Source: CAZTLI01 sp964614375
GTDB taxonomy: Bacteria; Chloroflexota; Anaerolineae; Aggregatilineales; Phototrophicaceae
Assembly (NCBI GenBank): GCA_964614375.1
Contig: CAZTLI010000363.1
Span: 1-5,851, forward strand
Length of the DNA stretch: 5,851 nucleotides
Direction: 5' to 3'
Shown here: positions 1 through 4,874 of the stretch, in pieces
Layout of the letters: the number at the start of each line of letters is the position of its first letter
How positions within the stretch are numbered: position 1 is the first letter of the stretch
Made by a program: the position numbers and the translations under genes
The notes under the pieces: generated by a model
The model's database searches: none
The model's input: the letters and a program-made list of their open reading frames with translations, nothing else
What the model was told of the DNA's origin: nothing

Positions 1-252
1 ATTCCGGTGTTCGCCTCTGCCGAAATGCCGCTGACTGAGGCCGATGGTAAGGTCGGGGGTGGCACGAATGACCGGGGACAGGCCGTGTGTGTCTATCGTC
101 CCGGCTGGTATGTGGGCTATCGCCGCCGGATCGCGGTCAATGTCGATTATCTGCCGTATTACGACAGTTATCAACTAACCGCGACGGTGCGGCTGGCCTT
201 CGCCAACTTCGACGCCGATGTGAGCAGCGCGTTGTTTAACGTGGCTGTGTAG
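1..252 (+). CDS. C-terminal fragment of a protein, possibly a phage major capsid protein
   Basis: The frame is open from the left edge to a TAG stop, so only the last 83 residues are present and the true start lies outside the window. The visible part is soluble, with no membrane segment. It runs from a Gly/Asn/Asp-rich turn (GGGTNDRG) through an aromatic, arginine-rich strand (YVGYRRRIAVNV) to a closing alternation of beta-like strands (YQLTATVRLAF, then ALFNVAV). A final beta-rich stretch of the type 'R-R-x-I-x-V ... Y-x-x-x-A-T-x-R-x-x-F ... Y/F-N-V' resembles the ends of HK97-fold major capsid proteins. I base this on general resemblance only, with no diagnostic motif, so an unrelated beta-rich protein remains possible. 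The following 100 bases hold no further phage gene. It is followed by a hairpin and a new promoter, so it is not part of the next operon. Confidence 0.6.
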   Translation: MPVFASAEMPLTEADGKVGGGTNDRGQAVCVYRPGWYVGYRRRIAVNVDYLPYYDSYQLTATVRLAFANFDADVSSALFNVAV

Positions 253-269
253 TAGCTATTTTAAGTTCT

Positions 270-296
270 GAGGGGTATTATGGTTATGTACCCCTC
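270..296. other. Perfect 8-bp inverted repeat (operator or weak terminator)
   Basis: GAGGGGTA at 270-277 is matched exactly by TACCCCTC at 289-296, with an 11-base loop. It lies 18 bases after the stop of the upstream fragment and 12 bases before the TATAAT box. There is no T-run after the right arm, so it would be a poor intrinsic terminator in the forward direction. Its position just upstream of the -10 box suits an operator for the cassette. Both readings are inference. Confidence 0.45.
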
Positions 297-308
297 TGTA
301 AACTATCT

Positions 309-314
309 TATAAT
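309..314 (+). promoter_or_regulatory. Candidate -10 box for the 352-1822 cassette
   Basis: A perfect TATAAT hexamer lies 37 bases before the ATG at 352. No good -35 hexamer is present at 16-18 bases; the region that would hold it overlaps the right arm of the inverted repeat at 270-296. Transcription would begin near 321, leaving a leader of about 30 bases. That would exclude translation from upstream start codons at 280 or 286. Confidence 0.45.
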
Positions 315-336
315 AGTGACACGTTTGATCAATAGT

Positions 337-341
337 GGGAG
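337..341 (+). promoter_or_regulatory. Ribosome-binding site selecting the ATG at 352
   Basis: GGGAG sits 10 bases before the ATG at 352. Upstream in-frame start codons exist at 280 and 286 but they lie before the likely transcription start. The 352 start also places a threonine at position 2, as expected for the protein family. Confidence 0.5.
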
Positions 342-351
342 CATTTCTCTA

Positions 352-1173
352 ATGACTCTTGTTGTTTCTTTACGTATACCTGATGGTATAGTAATTGCAG
401 GTGATAGTCTCGCAACAATGATGGGAAATCTTGAGGCTCAGGCTGATATTCCTGTTCAGTGTCCTGAATGTGGTAAAAGTCATACAGTCCAAGTACATCT
501 CCCACCAATTAGTTTACCTGCAACCACTTTTTCTTATGCTCAGAAAGTTTTTCCTTTTTTGGGTAAATATGGTGTTGGAACAACAGGTATAGGTCAGCTA
601 ACAGGAAAAACGATCTATTTTGCGATGCGACAATTGGAACAAGAATTGGTAGCCACTGGGAAAGTTCCCAATGGTGTGAAGGAAGTAGCAGATATTATTG
701 CTCAACGTACTCACGAAATGCTGAAATCTCAATTGCAACACGAGGATAAAGATATTGAGGCTATGCCTGATAGCTGGATTCCTCTAGGATTTCAAATTGT
801 GGGTTATGAGAATGATGAGCCAATTACTGTTGAGATTCAACTAGGTAAAAATGTTCAAAACAAGATGCATATCAGTCCGGGCTTTACTGCTACGGGAGTA
901 GTTGATGTTGTGCAGGCATTATTGAGTGCATATAAAACGAATCCTAATCAAAGACCAGTCTATGAAGTGTTCTCACTTCAAGACGCAATTTCCTATGCCG
1001 AATTTCTCATAAACACTACTTCACTGCACCAACAGTTTTCGAGAATGATTCCAAATGTTGGCGGCGAGATAGATGTAGCTTTGGTTACTCCATTTGATGA
1101 TTTTAAATGGATCAAGCAAAAATACTTGGCAAAACTATTGGGAGATACAAAATGGACGAAAGACAAACAATAA
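352..1173 (+). CDS. Proteasome-type Ntn hydrolase (HslV/Anbu/20S beta-like peptidase) with an insert carrying a CPxC motif
   Basis: This 273-residue protein begins Met-Thr-Leu-Val-Val and continues R-I-P-D-G-I-V-I-A-G-D-S, the N-terminal pattern of proteasome beta subunits, HslV and Anbu. Removal of Met would expose Thr1 as nucleophile, and the Asp of AGDS then falls exactly at position 17, the usual catalytic-site Asp. The Lys33 equivalent is probably the Lys before VFPF (Met-numbered residue 65), displaced by an insert of about 30 residues. The glycine-rich GVGTTGIG after it matches the strand that follows Lys33 in the family. The insert holds CPECGKSH (residues 37-44), a possible half of a zinc knuckle. 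There is no signal peptide, so it is probably cytoplasmic; members of this fold assemble into rings. Its last 22 bases overlap the antitoxin-like gene. Base composition is AT-rich (about 37% G+C over 541-600). An alternative start at 280 would add 24 residues and bury the Thr, so I reject it. The fold is likely; peptidase activity is inferred. Confidence 0.8.
   Translation: MTLVVSLRIPDGIVIAGDSLATMMGNLEAQADIPVQCPECGKSHTVQVHLPPISLPATTFSYAQKVFPFLGKYGVGTTGIGQLTGKTIYFAMRQLEQELVATGKVPNGVKEVADIIAQRTHEMLKSQLQHEDKDIEAMPDSWIPLGFQIVGYENDEPITVEIQLGKNVQNKMHISPGFTATGVVDVVQALLSAYKTNPNQRPVYEVFSLQDAISYAEFLINTTSLHQQFSRMIPNVGGEIDVALVTPFDDFKWIKQKYLAKLLGDTKWTKDKQ
1140..1145 (+). promoter_or_regulatory. Ribosome-binding site for the antitoxin-like gene
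   Basis: GGGAGA lies inside the end of the peptidase gene, 6 bases before the ATG at 1152. An ATG at 1107 in the same frame has no comparable site and would lengthen the overlap to 67 bases, so 1152 is the better start. Confidence 0.55.
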
Positions 1174-1412
1174 TTGATGCCATGAGTGTATATCTAACTC
1201 ACAAACCTTTGACTGACAATTTGAGCATTACCCAACAGTCGATCAACGTAACAACCACAGGTTCCGCTTTTCTAACTCGTTCGGGTTATCTTAGAATTTC
1301 TCGCAAAGAGTGGCCTGAGGGTTATTTTGATGAGACTGCGGGCAGTCTAGCGGATGACCCTATTCAGCGTTGGTTCCAAGGCGAATACGAGGAACGTGAA
1401 GATTTATTATAA
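1152..1412 (+). CDS. Short antitoxin-like protein paired with the PIN toxin (VapB-position)
   Basis: This 86-residue acidic protein lies directly before a VapC-like toxin and its TAA stop shares one base with the toxin ATG (TAATG), the classic coupling of toxin-antitoxin pairs. The C-terminal half carries W-P-E-G-Y-F (54-59), GSLADDP (64-70) and an acidic tail QGEYEEREDL (76-85). A tail of this kind is often seen in short proteins encoded just before PIN-domain toxins and would be expected to wrap the toxin and block its active site. The N-terminal half (1-50) shows no ribbon-helix-helix, AbrB/MazE or Phd pattern that I recognise, so DNA binding is not evident. It overlaps the peptidase gene by 22 bases, which is unusual for a VapB gene. 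The antitoxin role is inferred from position, size and the tail, not from a recognised domain throughout. Confidence 0.7.
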   Translation: MDERQTIIDAMSVYLTHKPLTDNLSITQQSINVTTTGSAFLTRSGYLRISRKEWPEGYFDETAGSLADDPIQRWFQGEYEEREDLL

Positions 1413-1822
1413 TGTTGTATCTACTCGATACGAATATTTGTATTCGATACTTGAACCAGCGGTCTGAAATCCTTATTCAAAAACTCGCGTCACAAGACCC
1501 GCGAAATGTTGTCGTATGTTCAGTGGTCAAAGCTGAATTGTTTTTTGGTGCTATGAAAAGCAATAACCCTCAGCAGTCTTTGCAGAAACAAGAGGCATTC
1601 CTCGCACCTTATGTTTCGCTGCCGTTCGATGATATGGCTGCAATCACATACGCGGATATTCGAGCGCACTTAGAACAACAAGGAACACCGATCGGGCCAA
1701 ATGACCTGTTGATTGCTGCGATAGCACTGGCACATGATTTGACACTGGTTACAAACAATATCCGTGAATTCAGTCGTGTCCCCAGACTAAGATTCGAGGA
1801 TTGGGATACCAGCGATGAGTAA
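1412..1822 (+). CDS. vapC: VapC-family toxin, PIN-domain ribonuclease
   Basis: This 136-residue protein is a complete PIN domain of usual VapC length. The acidic metal-binding residues are visible in order: D6 in LLDTN, E42 in KAELFFG, D98 in GPNDLLIAA, with the final polar position at N115/N116 in LVTNNIREF, where many VapC proteins have Asn or Asp. The C-terminal strand and tail R-L-R-F-E-D-W are also typical. PIN toxins of this family are Mg-dependent RNases that cut tRNA or rRNA and stop translation until held by the antitoxin. The start codon overlaps the stop of the antitoxin-like gene by one base, and no separate ribosome-binding site is needed. All catalytic positions are intact, so the toxin should be active. 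The RNA target cannot be told from sequence. It is the last gene of the AT-rich cassette; I see no terminator directly after it. Confidence 0.93.
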   Translation: MLYLLDTNICIRYLNQRSEILIQKLASQDPRNVVVCSVVKAELFFGAMKSNNPQQSLQKQEAFLAPYVSLPFDDMAAITYADIRAHLEQQGTPIGPNDLLIAAIALAHDLTLVTNNIREFSRVPRLRFEDWDTSDE

Positions 1823-1889
1823 CCCCCCACCTTCATATCAGATTGACTTCAGCTTGATGACAATTGAGGAAATCGTAAGGACGCGCCAT

Positions 1890-1895
1890 TATGAT
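1890..1895 (+). promoter_or_regulatory. Candidate -10 box for the STAS-like gene
   Basis: TATGAT (5 of 6 to consensus) lies 32 bases before the ATG at 1928. The closest -35-like hexamer, TTGAGG at 1864-1869, is 20 bases away, which is longer than ideal. A clean TGAGG ribosome-binding site follows at 1916-1920. The 105 bases between VapC and this gene are otherwise non-coding. Confidence 0.3.
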
Positions 1896-1927
1896 AGGGA
1901 TATGGACTGTAGTGCTGAGGTTATTGA

Positions 1928-2347
1928 ATGGCCTATCAAATCGAATGGTTTCTGCCCGGGCAAATTGTCTATGTGCAGTTCATTGGTGACCTGACCGAAG
2001 ATGATTTGTCGGTCTATGCAGACGAATTGCGACAGTATGTTGAAGCGAGTGACGCAAAATTGGTGCATCTGCTGCTGGACGATTCACGGTTGGAAAAATT
2101 CCCGCGCAGCATCACACAATTTCGGGCGTTGTTTGCTGTCCTCAAAGACCCGAAGGTCGGTTGGAATCTGGCGTTTGGGACGCGCAACCCCTTCGCCAAT
2201 ATCGTCAGCATAATGGTCGGCAAGGTGCTGAATTTGCGCTTCCGGCGATTTAATACGCGCGGGGACGCTCTGCACTTCTTACAGCAGATGGACTCGTCGC
2301 TGCCGCGATTGGAGTACATCACACTCGGTCAGACGGGGAGCGATTGA
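1928..2347 (+). CDS. SpoIIAA/STAS-like small protein of unknown role
   Basis: The 139-residue product has a ribosome-binding site TGAGG 7 bases before its ATG. It opens with two strands, Y-Q-I-E-W and Q-I-V-Y-V-Q-F-x-G-D-L, then T-x-x-D-L-x-x-Y and an amphipathic helix to about residue 42. A buried strand K-L-V-H-L-L-L-D-D follows at about 44-52, then a helix and a second strand near W-N-L-A-F-G (79-84). This order of strand pair, helix, strand ending in Asp and helix is that of the STAS/SpoIIAA fold used in anti-anti-sigma and signalling proteins. The phosphorylatable Ser/Thr of true SpoIIAA proteins is not obvious, so a classical partner-switch role is not supported. There is no signal peptide. 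It forms a single-gene unit with its own terminator, which overlaps its stop codon. Codon choice is more GC-rich than in the cassette upstream. The family assignment is moderate; the function is unknown. Confidence 0.75.
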   Translation: MAYQIEWFLPGQIVYVQFIGDLTEDDLSVYADELRQYVEASDAKLVHLLLDDSRLEKFPRSITQFRALFAVLKDPKVGWNLAFGTRNPFANIVSIMVGKVLNLRFRRFNTRGDALHFLQQMDSSLPRLEYITLGQTGSD

Positions 2348-2359
2348 CGCTCCTTTTTT
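2337..2359 (+). terminator. Intrinsic terminator overlapping the stop codon of the STAS-like gene
   Basis: GGAGCG at 2337-2342 pairs perfectly with CGCTCC at 2348-2353 around a five-base loop, followed by six T residues at 2354-2359. The TGA stop (2345-2347) lies within the loop, so the last codons of the gene form the left arm. Confidence 0.8.
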
Positions 2360-2426
2360 GTTCCCCTCAGCGAGTCAGCGTGTTTTGTGGCCTACTCATC
2401 GTGTCGGTTATGTGATGAGGTGTGAT

Positions 2427-2995
2427 ATGGTCGAATCCACGACAGGCACACTACCACCCATCGGCACACGACTGAGTGCGGACGCATTTTTGTCGCTGCC
2501 GGAAACTGAAACCCGTGTCCAACTCATTGACGGAGTGCTGGCGAGGGCGCCTGCGCCTGTCCCTGCCCATCAAAAGGCCGTTGCGCGACTCTATCGTGTG
2601 GTTGATGATGCTAAACCCACTGGCGAAGTGGTCTTATCACCGATAGATGTCTATCTGGATGATGAAAATGTCGTCCAACCCGATCGGTTGTGGATAGCCG
2701 AAAATGGGCATGTACGGAACACCCTACGCATTATCGCGGCGCACCCGACTTAATAATTGAAGTGCGGTCTCCCGGCACCGCTAAACATGACCGCAGCGAT
2801 ACATTCAAGCTGTATGAACGGCATGGCCGGCATGGCCTGCGCGAATATTGGATGGTCGAACCTGTCGCAATGTTTGTGGAAGTCTGGCGATTGGAAGACA
2901 GTCGTTTCATGCAGCAGGGCGCGTATGCAGCAGGCGAATCGTTTGACTCAGCCGTATTGGGCGCAACAATAACGCTGGATGGGATATTCGATTAG
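2427..2995 (+). pseudogene. Frameshifted Uma2-family (DUF820) endonuclease gene
   Basis: Two reading frames together give one full-length Uma2 protein of about 189 residues, the usual family size. The first frame starts at the ATG at 2427, 5 bases after GAGGT (2417-2421). It carries the N-terminal part, including the GVLARAPAP turn, P-I-D-V-Y-L-D and V-Q-P-D with the first active-site Asp. It stops at 2751-2753. The second frame takes over near 2735 with G-A-P-D-L-I-I-E-V, S-P-G-T-A-K-H-D-R and L-R-E-Y-W-M-V-E-P, the E and K of the PD-(D/E)xK site. Stepping back one base after ATC (2733-2735) restores the family sequence, so one base appears to be lost. There is also a three-residue duplication (RHG-RHG). 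Uma2 proteins have a restriction-enzyme-like fold; their biological role is poorly defined. The frame is either truly broken or reflects a sequencing or assembly error. It ends tail-to-tail with the AraC gene. Confidence 0.85.
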
Positions 2996-3897
2996 CCATT
3001 CTGCATTGTCTGACGATATTGGCGGGGGGAGAGGCCATAGGTGCGGCGGAAGCGTGTGCTGAACGACCCCGGACTGTGAAAGCCTACGTCGTAGCAAATC
3101 GTGGTGACAGGCAGCGACGATTTATCGAGCAGGATACGCGCTTTTTCGAGGCGTTTTTGCGTCAGATAGGTATGGGGTGTCGCGCCAAATACTGCTTTGA
3201 ACATCCGCAGGAAGTGATACGGCGAGAGATAGGCCACGTTTGCCAGTTCATCCAGCGTCAGGGTTTCCCCTAAATTCGACAACATCGTATCGCGCCCCCG
3301 GTGTAACCGCCGATAGAGTTCATGCCGGGTCGCAGTCCGCAGTGCGGGCAGCCGTTCCGCCTCGCGGTAGACCTGCCGCTGGGTATGGAGCATCGCCGCC
3401 AGTACCGCATAGGCCGCTTCATCCAACCACCCCGAATCAATGTCGCCAGACAGAATCCGCCGCCGAATGTTCATCGCCAGTGGAGTCACTTGTGAATCGT
3501 GATGTTGGCGATTCTCGTAAAAGAGGACGAGCTGGTCGCTGGTCAACAGTGGATTATCCAGCATATCATCACCGGGTATCGTGAGCGTTCGCAAGGCATC
3601 GTGTGCCCAGACTGCCGGGAAGAAGATGCAAAAGGAACTGACCATCTGATTGGACGCAATCTCAATGGTGTACTGCTGCTGGTCGTTGAGAATGAGATAA
3701 TGCGCGTCATCCACCGCGACACGCCCGCCATCAAAGGTATACAGCGCCTGCCCATCGAACATACACTTCAGCGATAACCAGCCCGGCACATCCGGCGCAT
3801 AGTAACGGGTATTGCGCCCCATGATAATCCAGGGATGCTTGTCCGGCACAGTGGGGTCATAGTTGAAGCGATAGGTCATACAGCAGATTTTCATCAT
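2992..3897 (-). CDS. AraC-family transcriptional regulator
   Basis: This 301-residue protein has the classic two-part layout. The N-terminal part (about 30-85) is a beta-rich, cupin-like sensing region, with a stretch such as Y-T-F-D-G-G-R-V-A-V-D-D-A-H-Y-L-I-L-N that matches AraC-type arm/barrel domains. A helical linker follows. The C-terminal part holds two helix-turn-helix units: L-T-L-D-E-L-A-N-V-A-Y-L-S-P-Y-H-F-L-R-M-F (213-233), and a second at about 262-286 with the family signature Y-D-V-G-F-H-S-P-G-S-F-S-T-R-F followed by G-L-S-P-R-Q-Y-R. It should bind DNA as a dimer and respond to a small molecule that cannot be guessed. Start codons at residues 1, 2 and 7 are all possible; no good ribosome-binding site is seen before any of them. 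Its TAA overlaps the TAG of the Uma2 pseudogene by 2 of 3 bases on the opposite strand. No adjacent gene on the same strand is an obvious target. Confidence 0.95.
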   Translation of the reverse strand: MMKICCMTYRFNYDPTVPDKHPWIIMGRNTRYYAPDVPGWLSLKCMFDGQALYTFDGGRVAVDDAHYLILNDQQQYTIEIASNQMVSSFCIFFPAVWAHDALRTLTIPGDDMLDNPLLTSDQLVLFYENRQHHDSQVTPLAMNIRRRILSGDIDSGWLDEAAYAVLAAMLHTQRQVYREAERLPALRTATRHELYRRLHRGRDTMLSNLGETLTLDELANVAYLSPYHFLRMFKAVFGATPHTYLTQKRLEKARILLDKSSLPVTTICYDVGFHSPGSFSTRFRRTYGLSPRQYRQTMQNG

Positions 3898-3952
3898 CTG
3901 TGACAGGTGGTATCAGTGTAGCGCATTGACGTGTTCGAGGCGAATGGGCAAC

Positions 3953-3980
3953 AAAAAGACGCGGGTGGAGTGCCCGCGTC
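3953..3980 (-). terminator. Intrinsic terminator of the minus-strand gene at 4012-4440
   Basis: GACGCGGG (3958-3965) and CCCGCGTC (3973-3980) form a perfect 8-bp stem with a 7-base loop. On the minus strand it is followed by TTTTT (3957-3953). It lies 31 bases past the TAA of the upstream minus-strand gene and separates it from the AraC gene, so the two are separate transcripts. Confidence 0.85.
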
Positions 3981-3985
3981 AACAC

Positions 3986-4079
3986 AAGGAGGTGAGCGAT
4001 GATGATTGCGATTAGTCGTGGACGGCTGCCATATAGGTTTCACTACAAAACAGGCCGAGATCGTCCAGTTCTTGCGTAA
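3986..4079 (+). other. Near-ideal Shine-Dalgarno sequence with a 26-codon ORF, antisense to the 3' end of the minus-strand gene
   Basis: AAGGAGGTG at 3986-3994 is a full match to the canonical ribosome-binding sequence and stands 4 bases before ATG-ATG at 3999. The frame runs 26 codons (MMIAISRGRLPYRF..., stop at 4077-4079) and is arginine-rich. A TTGACG hexamer at 3926-3931 could be a -35 box but no -10 box follows at the right distance. Most of the ORF lies over the end of the minus-strand gene, whose coding evidence is stronger. It may be a tiny gene, a relic, or chance. Confidence 0.22.
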
Positions 4080-4440
4080 GAATGCCGAGTTCGATTTGCG
4101 ACGCGCGGACATAGGTCTGAGCGCGGGCGCTATCCCCGTCGAGACAGCAGGTCAGGGCTTTTATCATATCGCCGATTGCCGCCAACAGACAGTCGCGTGC
4201 GCCTTGTGCTTGCGATTGATATGACACACGCTCCATTGTCCGACCTGCCTCCATCACTTTGCTCCGCATCCGGCGCAGGGCATTGGGCGACAGGTGACAA
4301 TTGAAGCATTTCAGAATTTCGTAAAATTCAGCGCGTGCCGATTGCGTGTTGTGCCACCAGAGTTCTGGGCTGTAGCTGGTGGACATATGATATGTCGTGG
4401 TACCAGGCTGGAAGGTATTGGGCTGATTGGCTACCATCAT
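4012..4440 (-). CDS. Uncharacterised helical protein with a CxxCH motif
   Basis: The product has 142 residues from the ATG at 4440, which has GGAG 10 bases upstream. A TTG at 4449 is too close to that site to be used. I do not recognise the family. The first 30 residues are polar, Thr/Ser/Pro-rich and probably disordered; the rest looks wholly alpha-helical, with about four helices. C-F-N-C-H (about 45-49) is formally a CxxCH haem-c motif, but there is no signal peptide or membrane segment, so c-type haem attachment is unlikely. It may instead bind metal or form a disulfide. Further cysteines occur in the helices (R-D-C-L-L, L-T-C-C-L and L-F-C-S near the C-terminus). Helical bundle of about 110 residues with scattered R/E pairs suggests a bundle like four-helix or 23S-rRNA-intervening-sequence proteins, but this is a guess about shape only. 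It is a single-gene unit with its own terminator. Confidence 0.72.
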   Translation of the reverse strand: MMVANQPNTFQPGTTTYHMSTSYSPELWWHNTQSARAEFYEILKCFNCHLSPNALRRMRSKVMEAGRTMERVSYQSQAQGARDCLLAAIGDMIKALTCCLDGDSARAQTYVRASQIELGILTQELDDLGLFCSETYMAAVHD

Positions 4441-4465
4441 CTCGTACAAACTCCATGTAACTTCG

Positions 4466-4485
4466 GTATCTAAAATTTAGAATAC
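4466..4485. promoter_or_regulatory. AT-rich inverted repeat upstream of the minus-strand gene
   Basis: TCTAAA (4469-4474) and TTTAGA (4476-4481) form a perfect palindrome around one base, extended imperfectly to GTA...TAC at 4466-4485. It lies 26-45 bases before the ATG at 4440, where a promoter or operator would be expected. No clear -35/-10 pair can be drawn. Confidence 0.3.
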
Positions 4486-4624
4486 ATCAATGTTGTGGGA
4501 AAAAGAATTAAGGAAATCAACTATTTCACAATTGTTATGTTGTGATTCGAGCAAGTGGTCTATCAAGACCCGGTTAGGGCTTAAAAACACGGTCATGTTT
4601 ATGGATAAAACGCAAAGCTGATGG

Positions 4625-4647
4625 ACAAGGTGGCTTTAGCCGCTTGT
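4625..4647. repeat. Hairpin with GGCTTTAGCC core
   Basis: ACAA at 4625-4628 plus GTGGCT at 4630-4635 can pair with AGCCGCTTGT at 4638-4647, with one bulged G and one G-T pair; the tip would open to a four-base loop. 'GGCT-AAAGCC'-type palindromes often recur between genes in bacteria, so this could be a dispersed repeat; only one copy is in the window. Confidence 0.45.
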
Positions 4648-4813
4648 GCAACGGGCTGACGAAGGTTGAATACATCATCGGATTATCGGACACGGCACGC
4701 CATGTCCCGACAAACCCGTTAACCCCGGTTGTCTCCCATAGGGGCACAGCCCTGCTGCATCCGCATATCCATTCACCTATCCGTGAGCTTGTGCCTGTTC
4801 GCATGGCAACCCC

Positions 4814-4834
4814 TCCCCGCTGGCGGAGCGGGGA
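4814..4834. repeat. Strong GC-rich hairpin
   Basis: TCCCCGCT (4814-4821) pairs perfectly with AGCGGGGA (4827-4834) around a five-base GGCGG loop. No T-run follows on either strand, so it is not an intrinsic terminator. It looks like a dispersed palindromic element or a structured transcript segment. Confidence 0.55.
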
Positions 4835-4852
4835 CTTCCACAACGCTTGTGA

Positions 4853-4870
4853 CCGGTTCTGCCGAGCCGG
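4853..4870. repeat. Second GC-rich hairpin
   Basis: CCGGTTC (4853-4859) pairs with GAGCCGG (4864-4870) with one G-T pair and a four-base loop. It lies 19 bases after the stronger hairpin and directly before the tandem repeat. Confidence 0.45.
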
Positions 4871-4874
4871 GGAT

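Noticed and set aside
1609..1836. 75-residue minus-strand ORF over vapC
   Set aside because: It is antisense to a PIN gene with all catalytic residues in place; cysteine- and serine-rich shadow translation.
1815..1994. 59-codon ORF (MSNPPPSYQI...) starting inside the end of vapC at ATGAGTAA
   Set aside because: It overlaps the well-supported STAS-like gene by 67 bases, has no clear ribosome-binding site and no recognisable domain, and a likely -10 box lies inside it.
2014..2322. 102-residue minus-strand ORF over the STAS-like gene
   Set aside because: Antisense shadow with arginine/cysteine/serine-rich composition; the plus-strand gene has a ribosome-binding site and terminator.
3019..3777. 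Several plus-strand ORFs of 84-114 residues across the AraC gene
   Set aside because: They lie opposite a clear AraC regulator and carry no family signature.
4006..4224. 72-residue plus-strand ORF from the TTG at 4006
   Set aside because: It starts with TTG, lies wholly antisense to the minus-strand gene with its own terminator, and shows no family motif.
4574..4843. 89-residue minus-strand ORF in the intergenic region
   Set aside because: No ribosome-binding site, crosses the hairpins, and its composition (Arg, Pro, Trp, Cys) looks like translated repeat DNA.
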